Source: Paragonimus westermani (lineage: Eukaryota; Platyhelminthes; Trematoda; Plagiorchiida; Troglotrematidae). From it: 64,000 bases of DNA. Positions within the stretch are counted from its first letter, which is position 1. Every line of letters starts with the position of its first letter. The stretch is taken from positions 138,272-202,271 of the forward strand of contig QNGE01000989.1 of assembly GCA_008508345.1 (NCBI GenBank), in the 5' to 3' direction. A program made the translations under genes and the position numbers. The notes under the pieces are model-generated. The model ran no database searches, was not told the DNA's origin, and was given only the letters and a program-made list of their open reading frames with translations. This document shows, piece after piece, positions 26,430-37,140 of this stretch.

Positions 26430-26730
26430 GGTAATCGGCAGACTGTAAATATCTCTGTAATCTCTGAGGCAAAAACAGTTGCTTTCCTACTGAAGTTGTT
26501 ACAGTTTTGTGACGTGTTTCACTTCGTGACACTGTTAAATTCTGCTGGCGCAAATGTATTTATTTCAATCTTCCAATTTAGTAAGCACAGAATTTGCGAT
26601 AGTTCAGTGGCATACCGATCACGGAAAAATAACGAGAAGCTGCATTTCACGCTATTTCGGAAAATCAGCGGTCGAATTTATTAAAGACTGATGTGACCGA
26701 CGTAATGAGACATGCTGTTCTTGAATTTTG
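26430..26730. repeat. Dispersed repeat 2, copy A
   Basis: Shares an ordered series of blocks with 41306-41606: GTAATCGG.AGAC, ATATCTCTG, GAGGCAAAAACGG/AGTT, TTTTGTGACGTGTTT, GAATTCTG-like, ATAACGA, TTTCACGCTATTTCGG, and GACGTRATRAGACAT. Both copies follow a tandem AT-rich tract. The orientation is the same. No coding frame is conserved. Likely a non-autonomous retroposon or an untranslated end of one. Confidence 0.8.
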
Positions 26731-27044
26731 TGAGCAACGAAGCAGCACAACGTGATTATATTTCTAACGATTGAACTGTCGTTGGATCATTAGCGCTAAG
26801 CTTATTTATAGACCTGCAAAAGTGATATACATCAGCAAACATATTGTAACATAGTATTGTGCGCAAAACCTGGGCGAATCGGCGGTATGTTTCGGTTATA
26901 TTCAGCATGCCCATAGGCATGACAGCCATTCGCTGCTACCACGATTGTAGGCTTTTCACGGAAGCAAGACGTATGTTAGAATGCCTGCAAGGTGACCTGC
27001 TGAAGGAACGACACTGAGAAGCACCTTCCACTTGAAAGCCCATA
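26731..27044. other. No gene recognised
   Basis: No domain, repeat or structure noted on either strand. Confidence 0.4.
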
Positions 27045-27311
27045 AAAGCCCCGCACAATTTTCTTAGCTTACGAGCAAGGGCAAACATTGCCCCCACACT
27101 CAAACACCGATGACTGCTCCATCCATATGTCCTAGATTCCGAGTGAAATCAAACTGCACTCTGTGAGGAGATACTTATGACCTTCTAATCCATTTCTCAA
27201 AGATCACGAATGAAGGCAAACTGTACTCTATACGGAACACTTTTGACTGCTCCATCTATTTGTTCTAGCTTACAAGTGAAGGCAAACCATACCATATGCC
27301 GAAACACGCTT
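27045..27311. repeat. Tandem repeat, about four units of 67 bp
   Basis: Units start at about 27045, 27112, 27179 and 27245 with lengths of 67, 67, 66 and 67. Each holds GACTGCTCCATC.AT.TGT-like, CTAG.TTxCGAGTGAA, GGCAAACTG.ACTCT and a CGGAACACTTTT-like end. Units differ by many substitutions, so the array is old. No frame stays open through it, so it is not a protein repeat. Confidence 0.85.
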
Positions 27312-28552
27312 GAACACAATTGAACGAGTGAAGTCACTGAGGATGAACACGCGGGGTAACCGACGTGAATGATCTATTTGAAATCAGCGGAAAACGGTAC
27401 ATACTGTCTGCGGCTTCCTTCAACACCGAGTGTAGCTGTTGGTTTGCATGCGTTCTGGGTGTCCTCCCAAAGGACTGAAGCCTTGTATCGGATAAAGTCC
27501 CTGTCATACTTTCCTTTAAACTGGAGATCGACAAGATAACTGTGTACGCATATGTGAAGGACCTCACCTTCTTCACTTATACCACGGTCCTCAAACACCG
27601 CCTGAACTGATGAATACAATCTGCATAACCGTATGTCTAGATATGCATTCTCCCGGCATCCATTCACTGGCAAGCAAGCAAACACGGAGGCAGCCATATT
27701 GTAACATACCGGAAAGTCAACCATAGAAACAGCATACAATGTCCAACGTTTGCAGTTCGAAACTCACAAGGTCTGTCTCGCAAAAGAAAAAGGTCAAGTG
27801 TCAACAGGGAATGTGCATTAACAACAACACATACCGAGAGATTCCTTCACGTGTCTTTGTCCGTATATATATATACGGGGTCTCACAGTCTGAGCGTTTC
27901 CACCAAGCAGACGTGGCCTCGCGCTCATTGACAGCCGACCTCGGGTTCTTGATGGTCACCCTCCACAGCAAGTTGCACGGACGCGGCCAAACCACGTGCT
28001 GGAGGATATGAAAGAAAGCGTAAGGAAGTATGTATGACAAAATGAACTGACGGCGCACTACATACTACCACAATATCAAATTTCAAAAATAACACGATAA
28101 GGTTGTTTTAAACAAACAACTGAGATTCCGTGACACAAATTTCGGCGGTTTCAATTCCTGAACCGTGCACCAAAATCATGAAGTGGAATGTGCCGTGAAA
28201 TAAATTCACTCAACGACAACTGGAGAAATTGAGATCTACGACTAGCAGTCAGGTGAGTTCATATGTACAGTTGTTTGAAAGCATCGTCATCATTTTCTTA
28301 CAATTTTGTTGTCTTGATCAATAAAACGGGAGTTACTGCGCTATCTTTGTCCTCTTCGTTTGCGTGTATATTTGAGTTAGTGAGCTAATCACACACCGTA
28401 ACCTCTTTAGCTTCACGTGATTGCTGACCTATCTACGCCGAACGTCCGTCACTCCATGTCATGTGTGGAATTACCAAGCAAAACGTTGTCCGGACTTACC
28501 CCTTGGCACTGTCTTCCTCTCGTCCGGTGGCCCATCTATTTCTACGTATTTT
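27312..28552. other. No gene recognised
   Basis: Two overlapping minus frames (27334-27739) and one plus frame (27739-28011) show no family motif. A small palindromic TATATATA lies near 27868. Nothing is supported as a gene. Confidence 0.35.
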
Positions 28553-28732
28553 GACTCGTCAGTGAGTCAGTATCATTTTTTGGATATCTTCCTTTCACTT
28601 GTATATATACCTTTCGTACACACCCGTTACCCTTACGGCTACTTTCAATGTTGCCATACTTTTGTCGTTCACATCATTTCATCAATTAGGCAACTACATA
28701 TCTTTTGGATACCTCGTTCACTGTAGTGGAAT
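28553..28732. repeat. Dispersed repeat 3, copy A
   Basis: Begins GACTCGTCAGTGAGTCA and runs through ATTTTTTGGATRTCTTCCTTT, CACTTGTATATATA, GTTAC and a TTGACTGATTAGGC-like block to GGTTCACT-like. Repeated in the same orientation at 29194-29358, 460 bp downstream. The first 17 bases match exactly in both copies. Confidence 0.85.
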
Positions 28733-28843
28733 TTCTAAACCAACATATCTTCACTAGCTATTGTGTGTCATTTCCTTATGTTTTCGTCACATTCTGACTC
28801 CGCGTCCAAGCTTGAACGTATTGATAGTGTTTGGATCCACTAC

Positions 28844-28925
28844 ATGAATTCCCTTACAACCGCTGAGATTGGAAACTTTCGACGCAAGCTAAAGCCTGCA
28901 GTGTTGAGTGAGTTTGTTGTGTAAG
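28844..28925 (+). repeat. Dispersed repeat 4, copy A
   Basis: The segment encoding TAEIGNFRRKLKPAVLSEFVV in one frame matches the reverse complement of 46208-46287, which gives a similar peptide (TAADVGTIRRKSKSAMYSEFVM). Conservation of the reading suggests the fragment of an old coding sequence ending in a stop after SEFV[VM]. The family was not recognised. Confidence 0.6.
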
Positions 28926-29193
28926 ATTTGTAGCATACTTTAAAGCACCTCGAGAAAGCGTTGTCGGCAATGAACGTGCGTACTATACATGATGAAGGCC
29001 ACCGACACACACACCCCGCTTTGTACAGCGGAAGCAAGCTATGTTAGTCAGGCGTTGCCCGTATGTTGAGAATTTGAGTGTCATCCACGGAAGAAACAGG
29101 CACAGTGATGTCACAGAACATTCCCTGATACTTTTGTAGCTGGGAATTATAACAGTTTTCAGTTACACATGGCGTGGGACACTGCTGATCCCC

Positions 29194-29358
29194 GACTCGT
29201 CAGTGAGTCATTCTCATTTTTTGGATGTCTTCCTTTTACTTGTATATATATCCTTTGTACTCACACGTTACTGCTACAGCTTCTCTAAATGTTACTATAA
29301 TTTGGCTATTTCTTATCATTTGACTGATTAGGCCACCGCGTGTTTAAATGGTTCACTA
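29194..29358. repeat. Dispersed repeat 3, copy B
   Basis: Direct repeat of 28553-28732 with the same first 17 bases and then gradual divergence. Between the two copies lies repeat 4 copy A, so the pair could mark the ends of one element or be independent insertions. Confidence 0.8.
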
Positions 29359-30252
29359 AAAGTAAATAACATTTTTAGTGCGAACGTACGCTGACTTAAC
29401 GCTTCCAGAGGTATACACAACGATCATCAGACGCGAAATTAAAATAGGAATAAGTGAGGGACACCAACGTGTATTATACGAAAGCTGCAATAAGTATCTA
29501 GCAGAGCTTAATGTTACCAATACGCTAATGTAGCTAGGGAGACTGAGAAGCTGACCGTCGAGTGTGCTAGCAAGCCGTATATGTTCATGGTGCCACTGAC
29601 AAGCGTAGGCCGATAGACGTTCGGGCAAACAAACGCTGTCGTATGCACCAAGAGGACGGAAACAGATGCCCCTACGAACCTAGGTACGATGTGAACAGGG
29701 GTTTTAGGAAGAATTCTGCACATCGCACAGCAGGAGGACCGGGGTTATCACCAGGTCGATACACAGCACCCCCCCAATGAGATTACTGCAAACGCAACTC
29801 TTCGATCTACACGGACAGAAACTGCTGCATGCCAACTTTGTTCTGGTCTGGATCATGCTGCACCGGCTTTCATTTTCTGGCGAGGTCCTACTCGAGTATC
29901 CTCTCCTGCGGTGCCGAAACGAATGGGCAAATAGAAAAGTTTACACGTTGATTTCCTAGGGTTGAACACACACGGCGTATGACGATGATCGAATTGCAAA
30001 CTTAGACTGACTGTAGATGTGAGCACATACGCAGAAATGTGAGGCAGAGCAGATGATTTCCAGCCAATGGATAAATGGTTAACTCAGGTGGCGAAAGTAG
30101 GTACGTAGATACCAAAACGTTTTCCTTTGGTATTTTTCAAAAATGTTTCCGTTTTTTCAGGTTCATGAAACCTTTTGGGATCTTTTTGTTTTTTGTTAAG
30201 ACCGAAGAAGAACGAAACTTAAAAGACGCTTTTCCACCTTAGGACGTTTAGG
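29359..30252. other. No gene recognised
   Basis: No domain seen on either strand. The last 200 bp adjoin the 3' side of the minus-strand CsRn1-like element, but I could not pair any of it with a 5' LTR. Confidence 0.4.
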
Positions 30253-31062
30253 TCAGTGTACCCTACGACCCGAACTCGTTACAGTGGGTGATGTCGTCTT
30301 CGGCGAAGTCGTGATATCCGCCGAGGACGAGGCGCTTTGGCCAGGCTGTTCAGGGACAGTTTCTGGCCAGGCCACGGGATGTGGAGCGCTGAGAGCTTCC
30401 TCCGTCCTTTCAAAATAGGCAGGCCTCGGGCGTTTCTCGAATGTCCTGACGTTCGAGCACATAGAAACCATCCTCATGTTGAAGTGCTTCAAAGGGATCT
30501 CTTTAAGTTCGCTCAGGCGTGCGTTGCGAACAATTCACTCGAACAAACACATGCTTGCAGTCGTGGAGGTCCTCGGAAACAAACGCCTCGCGGCTTTGTT
30601 CCCTCGTGTTCATCACACGGGGGCGACGCATGCGCGAAGCAAGCTGTTTGGTATGAGAATCAATATATCCAAGAGCTTCCGTGACGGAGGAGGAGTCACC
30701 AGGAAGACGTAGTGGTTGGCCGCACAGGGGTTTGATGTTGAAAGATCGGCATTAAGGACAGCGCAGATGCCGAGCAAAACCACTGGCATAGCTTCTATCC
30801 AACGGGTTGCATCGATGGCAGCGAGAATTGTTTTCAGTTTTCGGTGAATGCTTCCGACCATACCGTTCGCAGCCAGGTGGTATGCCGTAGTCCACCTGCG
30901 ATGACATGCAAGCGCGTTCAATGTATTCGCAGAGAAGCCGCTCTCGAAATGAGGGCCATGGTCGGTCGTAACCGTGCCCTGGCTATCATGAAAAGCTACC
31001 CAACGCTGAACGAAGGCACGCGCTACAGTCTCCGATTGGAATTCGGGTATGGAGACGGTCAC
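30253..31062 (-). pseudogene. Integrase core and C-terminus of the minus-strand CsRn1-like element
   Basis: The main frame is 31062-30613. It has ETVARAFVQRWVAFHDSQGT, then TTDHGPHFESGF with the second catalytic aspartate, and AYHLAANGMVGSIHRKLK, where the catalytic glutamate expected after NGMV is replaced by glycine. RWIEAMPVVLLGI follows as usual for the family. The first catalytic aspartate region was not clearly readable just upstream. A further minus frame at 30253-30492 fits the variable C-terminal tail. Integrase would join the cDNA to the genome; this copy has lost a catalytic residue. Confidence 0.75.
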
Positions 31063-31201
31063 TAGTCGTCGCGTGAAACGATCAGAAGATAGGTCATGCT
31101 ATTTGAAGGTGGCAAATGACCTACGATGTGACGTAGAGATGCGTAGTTCGTGATGTGAGCAATGGGTATTAGCCAATCGGGGCCGACAAGTAAGGGTAAA
31201 C

Positions 31202-31635
31202 TTATGCTGGTTGACGAGCTAGGCAAGGTCGTGCCCATGTACGAAGCTTCTTTTGCATGGCGAGCCGGACGAACCTATAGTTAACAAGTTTGGCCGTGAA
31301 GCGGGTGCCAGGATGGGCTATGTAATACAGTGTGGCAAACACGCGGAGTCGTAGGGTTGTGGGCACCATCGGAGGGGGCTGTCCGGTGGAACTGTAGCAC
31401 AGAATCCTTCCAAATGTTGTCGGTAGCGAAAGGTCCGCGAGGCGCCATGACGAATGTTGGAAAGAAGCACGGAGATAATTCTTCGTGAGTTGTACGTCGG
31501 CCATAGCTGACAAGTCAATGGTGTCGTGGCCAACAAATGCTGATGCGCGTCACAGGACCTCAGTCTCACCGGTGTCGTTGCCAGTGACATGTTGCACGTC
31601 TGCCGAAAATCGTAGAAGAAATTCAGGTGGCGCAT
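31202..31635 (-). pseudogene. RNase H end and integrase zinc-binding part, minus-strand CsRn1-like element
   Basis: Minus strand. FSADVQHVTGNDTGETEVL fits the family phrase around NVVADALSR near 31580, then DVQLTKNYLRASF, ILCYSSTGQPPPMVP, and the integrase HHCC finger region: LYYIAHPGTRFTAKLV, RFVRLAMQKKLRTWARPCL. Stops and frame changes occur, but the order is exactly that between RNase H and integrase core in CsRn1-like pol. Confidence 0.65.
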
Positions 31636-31759
31636 TTCGTGGGGTCAATAGCGCTAGGAACGATTACGGGATGCATATACCAACGATACTTGAACGGTAA
31701 GGATCACAAGTTATCAGCCTTCGAGGGTGTTCCCAAAGTGACAAAAGATGAGTAGACAC

Positions 31760-32894
31760 TTAGTAACACACGACTGAAAGTGCTCTATCTAGTTTTGGCG
31801 AGTAACAGGCTTGCAGTACGACACCCGCAGATGTGTTGGATGCGTCCACGACAGTACTGGTGGTAACTTTTGCGTCGAAATGGTGCAGCATCATTGCGGC
31901 GGCTAGCATGTCCTTGGTGCGGTCGAAGCAGTCGACAGATGCTCCTGACAACTCATCATTTTCGTTTGAACGACTGTGGAGCAAGTCGGTCAATGGCTGT
32001 ATGACCTGCGCACAATGTGGGAGAGAACGGCGATGAAATTTGCTTATATCGTTGAAAAGACGGAGAGCAACAAGCGTTGCGGGGCGGGGAAAGTCGCGAC
32101 GTGCTCGTATCCCGTTGGTTGCCGGTCGAATACCGTGTTGATCGAACTGATGCCCCAAGAACTCATCTGCTGGTTGGCCGAAAATGCATTCGTCCACGTT
32201 GACGGTGACGTTGTAAGCTACATATAGTTCGAATAACAATGGCAGATGAGTCTGATGCTCTTCTTCAGAGAAGATTGTCTCTAAGACGTCGGCAATATAG
32301 GGCTGGAGGAAGTACACACCTCTTTCGACATTGTTGACGAGGCACTGAAAAGCTTTGGAAGGCGTTATTGGGACCAAAGGGTACGCGGAGACATTTGAAC
32401 AGGCCGAATGATAGAGTCACCGTTGTCTTAGCAATATACACGGACATGATGGGGATCTGGTGGTTAGCGCGGACCAGATTGGACTTCGAGGAAACAATGG
32501 TGTTTTGGGTCTAGCCGCAATGTCTTGGAAGAGCGGAATAGGGTGCCTATCGAGTACCGTGAATTTGTTGAGTGTACGATAATCCCAATACGTACGCCAG
32601 TCTCCTGCCTTCCTTGGCGCCATATGGAGGGGAGAATCCCAGGGACTTTGCGGGGGGCGAATGATATTTTAACATGCACACCATCCGCTCGCGTTCTGAC
32701 TGTCCGTAGCACTTGTGGCCCGAATCTGGAGCAATCTGGAGGCACCGGGGAACAGCGTTCTTCCGAAGGAGGTGTTCGAACGGCAATCCTGAAAATAGAA
32801 ACAACACGAACAAACATGGGCCGAAGGCCCAGTAAGCCATGCACACGAAGTAAAACAAACGTAAGCTAAAACGGCGCCGACGACGTAGCAGCAT
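31760..32894 (-). pseudogene. Reverse transcriptase and RNase H, minus-strand CsRn1-like element
   Basis: Minus strand. 32623-32417 has RKAGDWRTYWDYRTLNKFT and RHPIPLFQDIAA. 32377 onwards has TPSKAFQCLVNNVERG and QPYIADVLETIFSEEEHQTHL, where the catalytic YxDD reads YIAD, so one essential aspartate is lost. Next are CIFGQPADEFLGHQFDQHGI, the tether block FNDISKFHRRSLPHCAQV and QPLTDLL, and an RNase H start in TTSTVVDASNTSAGVVLQ with its aspartate present. Multiple frame shifts occur before 32377. The 205-codon open frame at 31760-32377 is the longest relic. Confidence 0.8.
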
Positions 32895-32909
32895 GCCCCG
32901 TTACACAAC

Positions 32910-33194
32910 TCAACTGTAATCCATGCGCGCTCGCTGGTTCCTGTTGCGCGTTACAATATCAAGCTCGAGCATGTGCTTGAATTCGGCGCGCGCTATCTTC
33001 AGTTTATGCGATGATAAACGACGTCCAGCTGTGACAATGTGATGGTTTGTTGCACCAGTAATTGGCGGTATCAAAATGGACTGTTTGAAGATGACGGGGA
33101 TTTGGTCAATAAGAGGGGCGTAACTGTTCATGACGACTAGGCGGCATACAGGGCTGATTGGAACAGCGTTGGTCAAAGTCCCATTAACGGACAA
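32910..33194 (-). pseudogene. Protease-RT connecting segment, minus-strand CsRn1-like element
   Basis: The frame contains ITGATNHHIVTAGRRLSSHK followed by LKIARAEFKHMLELDIV. These match the pre-RT phrase of the sister element at 51.25 kb (HHITTGGPLVFARPRRLHPD, LKIAKADFEHVLQLGII). The side-by-side agreement is the clearest evidence that both elements belong to one lineage. Confidence 0.75.
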
Positions 33195-33363
33195 GTTCGT
33201 TCTACGGTCGGCTAGCCAACGATGTAATGCTTCGACTGGCAGTTAGAAACGCCGAATAAAACCGATGCTAATAATTGGCATTAGGACGTCCGAGACGGTG
33301 AAAAGCCATCGGAAGATGCGGCAAAGTCCTACGTTCAATGTGCGTGAACGCTGGCCATACATG

Positions 33364-33737
33364 CTAATAGACAAACCGTTTGCTGCACTTGAAGTTGATT
33401 GCGCCTGCGTGAATTTGGTCGCGGGGGTCTGGTGAGAGGACGCTCACCTCTGCAGCAGTATCGGTGAGGTAGCGCACTCTCGATTCGCCCTTTCGAATGA
33501 AGAACAGGCGACCTCGGGAGCCGGAAACATCGGTCGTGACGATGCACTGGCCGGCTTGTTTCCCTGATCCTGTTTGGGGGTGGTGCAGGGACTGCGGCAA
33601 AAGCGAGCACGGTCACGAAACTGTTGGTGATACCAGCAGCGTTCGTGATCGCCACTCATTGTATGCACTTTTCGTTTGCTAGAACTCGACTGTGAGGTTT
33701 TCTTGGTAGATTTACGATATGAAGAGCAAGGGCGCAA
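33364..33737 (-). pseudogene. Gag C-H-C-C finger and aspartic protease, minus-strand CsRn1-like element
   Basis: Minus strand. CWYHQQFRDRARFCRSPC gives the C-x2-H-x9-C-x3-C arrangement characteristic of CsRn1-type gag (instead of the usual CCHC knuckle). In the overlapping frame come GRLFFIRKGESRVRYL and TDTAAEVSVLSP. The protease active site expected as DTGAE here reads DTAAE. The protease would mature the polyprotein inside the particle; the glycine change argues against function. Confidence 0.8.
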
Positions 33738-33773
33738 GCTCCGTGTGCTGAGCGCCCGGATTTGGCGTGTGAA

Positions 33774-34238
33774 TCAGTTCACACTGTCGATCAAGAGTGC
33801 CATTGACTTCGGCGTTGACGGAGATACTCGGGGGACGCTTTTTCCGTAGGTCTCCCAGATGCGGTCGGAGGTGTCGGCACACTGCAAGAAAGCCACCTGA
33901 GAATTAGTGCCAAGGATATTTTGCACATCCCTAAACACTTGCCAGATCCACACTTCTTTCTTTAATGGCTCTTCAAACTGCATTTGGTCGGCGAGCTGTT
34001 GCGCGTGGCGTAGAAGTTGTGAAAGCTTCTGATCGCCTAGCTCGGAAGTGCTCAGCAGCTGCGCGAGGCGTCGGCGGTCAGAGAGGCCATTGCGCCTGAT
34101 GATGGCCCCCTCCCGTCTCTCCTGTGGCTTGGTTGAGTCGAGCAACTTCAAAATGTCGTTCACCTGGTCCATGACGTGAGGCGGGAGAGCTGCGGCCACG
34201 TGATGGAACTTCGTTTGTTTCGTGGTTACGGTCCGCAA
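33774..34238 (-). pseudogene. Gag capsid-like part, minus-strand CsRn1-like element
   Basis: An open frame of 154 codons with TKFHHVAAALPPHVMDQVND, then IIRRNGLSDRRRLAQLLS, ELGDQKLSQLLRHAQQLA, and an LKKEVWIWQVF segment. The same architecture is readable in the element at 50 kb (SELGD.. versus VELGD.., QLLRH versus QLLRY). Gag forms the cytoplasmic particle. The 5' end of gag above 34238 is not open. Confidence 0.7.
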
Positions 34239-34412
34239 CGCGAAGTTGCCCCTAGTTGTGCGAACCAGCTCCGAGGATTGTTCTCTACAGAAGGCGCAAT
34301 CAGGACAGAAAGAATACTAACGTTATCCGAGAAATAGACGTCTCTCGGTAGCAGATGAGTCGCATGTAATGGAGATGACAGGGAACTTCAGAAGTACTCG
34401 TAAAGTGAAGGT

Positions 34413-35282
34413 GTGCCTGAAAATAAGTTCGGAATCAAGATGCATTCGGACGAATTACGCAACTCACGTGAGGAGCAGAGTAAGACTTATTCTCGGAACA
34501 AAATCAGTAAATTACGAGATCTATTAAAGGCAGTGGGACAACGCTGCCTGCTGTTGAAGGAAAAGCTTTTGTGTTTTGTATTTTTCATTCTCAAAGGTTC
34601 ATTCCCACTTTGTCTTAAAATTACTGACGTCGTTCTGGCGGATGCAACTCATCAGGTAAACTACGGTGGCTTCGAACCGTGGCACGCCATGTTGGTAGAT
34701 GCAGGTTATGTAAGTGTGGCGTTCTTTTACGCACTGATGCCCAATTAAACGACTGCCAGTTACCGAGTAGTTTTAGGAGATATGCTGAGAATGTTGCTGC
34801 ACACGTCAGCAGTCAGAGCATTCGTCGTTGGTCGTTTGTTCGAACAGTGGCGAGCAATCCGCTAGGTTTATCCAAGGTGTGCCATAGTATTCTGCCGCTT
34901 TCGCTTGAATGATTTGTCCCGGTGTGGTCGTTACCTAGTAGTCTTTGATAAGTGTCACAGAAACCGCGCATATCAATGGGCAGGTAACATGATATTCATG
35001 GGGAACGTTTTGTAGCTTGACAGATCATTGCAGGCTATCAAGTCTATAAGTCGGGAAGCTTTCGAGTACCCGTGTAAGATGTGGCTGGCCTGTAAATCTG
35101 GCTGGACCTTTCAACTGCTGAAAGGGACCATTCTCTTCGGTAACCATATAACCAACCTGGTGGAGAACGAGAATATGCACATTAAAAATGCTGTCTTAAC
35201 GTTCAACAGTGTATACGTTAATGAAACAGTGTTGGACGTTCAAAGAGTATGTTTTTTGATCGTCTGTTTGCTGCTATCGTAG
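34413..35282 (+). pseudogene. MULE-type transposase remnant (DDE core)
   Basis: Plus strand in three frames. ITDVVLADATHQVNYGGFEP fits the first catalytic aspartate block of Mutator-like transposases (V.L.D.T..TN..G). DAGYVSVAFFYALM fits the following DG.G....FAF. Then AVRAFVVGRLFEQWRAIR, where the second aspartate (VVDR) reads glycine, and CAIVFCRFHL, the usual LC.FH block. 35028-35282 has FEYPCKMWLACKSGWT and NHITNLVENENMHIK with the catalytic glutamate (usually NN.xEN.N..LK). These proteins cut and paste DNA; this copy has frame shifts, stops and a lost aspartate. No terminal inverted repeats were identified. Confidence 0.65.
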
Positions 35283-35347
35283 AATGTATGAAGCTGTTTG
35301 AATCATCAGCTGTTTATGAATGTCCCTCTACGCCTCTGAAACCCTAG

Positions 35348-35847
35348 TTGGAATTTGCAAGATGTGTTGTCAACACTAGTCAGAAAAAAGGCGACGGTAT
35401 GGAAGAGGGAGGTGAAATGTTTGGTGTGCAAGAGAGCGAACGTTTTACTTTGTTATTGATGAAAACAGTAGATGTGATTGTTGATACTTTTCGCAATGTC
35501 CGACGTCATATAGCCATATCGTCGTGGTTTCCCGTGTAATCGACACACCGACCGGCAAGTTCCCGGAGAAACGTAGGTGAGCATTACCCGCTACTCTCCC
35601 TACGGAGGTTGTACCCAATGATATGCAAGAACCGGTCGTATACATGCCCACCCTTGTCGCGCAATCTCGTCTGAATAAGATTCAAAACGTGGTAGATGTT
35701 AACCAAGACCTTGCTGTTCCTTTGTGTTTTATAAGTGATGAGAATAACAATAATCATGTGGCGGCGTTCCGTGGTATGAATGAGTTTTTATCGAAGCGTC
35801 CCGACTTTACACTGCGATGTTCACTCCCTGGGCGAGAGATTGTGTAA
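35348..35847 (+). other. Open frames downstream of the MULE remnant, unassigned
   Basis: Two plus frames, 35348-35539 and 35623-35847, follow the transposase core. Neither shows the SWIM cysteine/histidine pattern that would be expected next, so I cannot decide between the C-terminal end of the transposase and unrelated sequence. Residue make-up (ARCVVNTSQKKGDGMEEGGE; DVNQDLAVPLCFI) looks protein-like, but no family is recognised. Confidence 0.25.
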
Positions 35848-37129
35848 ATAAGTTTTAGGAAGTCGTCCGAGAATTTGTAGCCTGAAAATAAGACACAGCC
35901 AACTGAGAACCGGTATGACTGGTTCTGTGTTTCAATGAAGAGGTATGAGGGAAAAGGGTCAGAAAATGCTTCATAACCAACTCATATATCTCCATGTAGT
36001 ACTTTTTCTTCTGCCGGTCATAATCGTCTGAACCCCTTCATCCCATCTACGAACACAGCGGTTTGCAGCCCGATGAGTTGAATCACATGTTTGCTATTCC
36101 CAGTGCGTGTCTCACTTGTTTCCACTGAGCGCAGAAAGTCCGCAAATGAAAGCCGAGTGATTGACAATGGTTTACCACAGATAAAAGTGATAGATGAGTT
36201 GGACGAGTACAGTGTCAATCGGGCCCAGTGCTCCCGGTGCTCGTGTTGACACCCTCATTCGTATGCCGGCGACCACCACTCTGACGTCGACTTCACCTGC
36301 ATGGACTGTGAGACGACTGAACAATCAACGTGAAAGTCGCAAATGCTCAGCAGGAACACGGGAACAGTCGCATTGTCTTTCTGAGGACAAAGTGGAATGA
36401 CCCCACGGCCCTCTCCAAGGCCATTTAGTACTTGTTTCTTCAACTTGAGCCCCGTTCAGTCGTTGTTAACCTTGGCGTGGTGGTCAGGCTTGCGTGCTGT
36501 TTTGATGGCTGTGCTGACTGGGGCCTCGGTCCTTGCAGGTTCAGCCTCGTCAAATTGGCCAAAGGGAAGCGGCGAGACAAAATGCAGATGCGTGCGTTTG
36601 TTATGCGTCGTGGCTGTGTGTTGTGGCTCCTTTGTGGCTTCGTTGAGCAAAGTGCTTGTTTTTGCCTTGACTCTCTGTCTGTCTGCTAAGATCGTGTGTA
36701 CAGTGTTACTGTTCCTGTGAGTGGGTGCTGGATTTGTTTTGATATGGCTGTCGATCCTTTCATTAGTGGCTGATGCTGCCGCCTCTGCGTGTGTGTGTGT
36801 GGGTCACCTGCTGGCTTGCGGTTTAGGCTTTTCAGCCAAAGGCTTTGGTTGAGGGCCCTGATTGCTCTCCTGCACAGGTCTGAGCGTCCTGGCAGTGTCC
36901 AAAGTCAATACATTCAATAATGACACAAAATAAACCAAATACCATACTGCATCAGCCATCGCGCAGGATAAACCGAGTCGCCCTATTTGTTGCACCTGGT
37001 AAGGTGGATGGGCGAAAATATGCTACTGCCAGACACTCACCTCATAATTCCCCCCAACCACGAGCTCCCGAGCAGATAATGCTCAATTAGGTTTCAGTGC
37101 CCAGGAGACCAACTTGAGACGGGCCCGGA
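35848..37129. other. No gene recognised; GT-rich leader before the RTE LINE
   Basis: From about 36440 to 36830 the plus strand is rich in G and T and contains (TG)n near 36790. The overlapping open frames at 36397-36720 have no ATG-led coding look. It may be the 5' untranslated region of the LINE that starts reading at about 37135, but there is no second copy here to prove the boundary. Confidence 0.35.
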
Positions 37130-37140
37130 GATGCAAGCCG

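Larger units (their letters stand above)
30253..34240 (-). mobile_element. Degenerate CsRn1-like Ty3/Gypsy retrotransposon
   Basis: On minus, gag, a C-H-C-C finger, protease, reverse transcriptase, RNase H and integrase follow in the standard Gypsy order from 34238 down to about 30253. LTRs are not found: the flanks at 30.0-30.25 and 34.25-34.4 kb do not match each other. Catalytic residues are lost in protease, reverse transcriptase and integrase, so it is inactive. The closest relative in the window is the element at 49.4-54.95 kb, although the two are clearly different subfamilies by gag wording. Confidence 0.85.

Noticed and set aside
27045..27311. CRISPR-like array because of the regular 67-bp period
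   Set aside because: There is no repeat-spacer alternation: the whole unit is repeated and diverged. The sequence is eukaryotic, and no cas-like gene is present.
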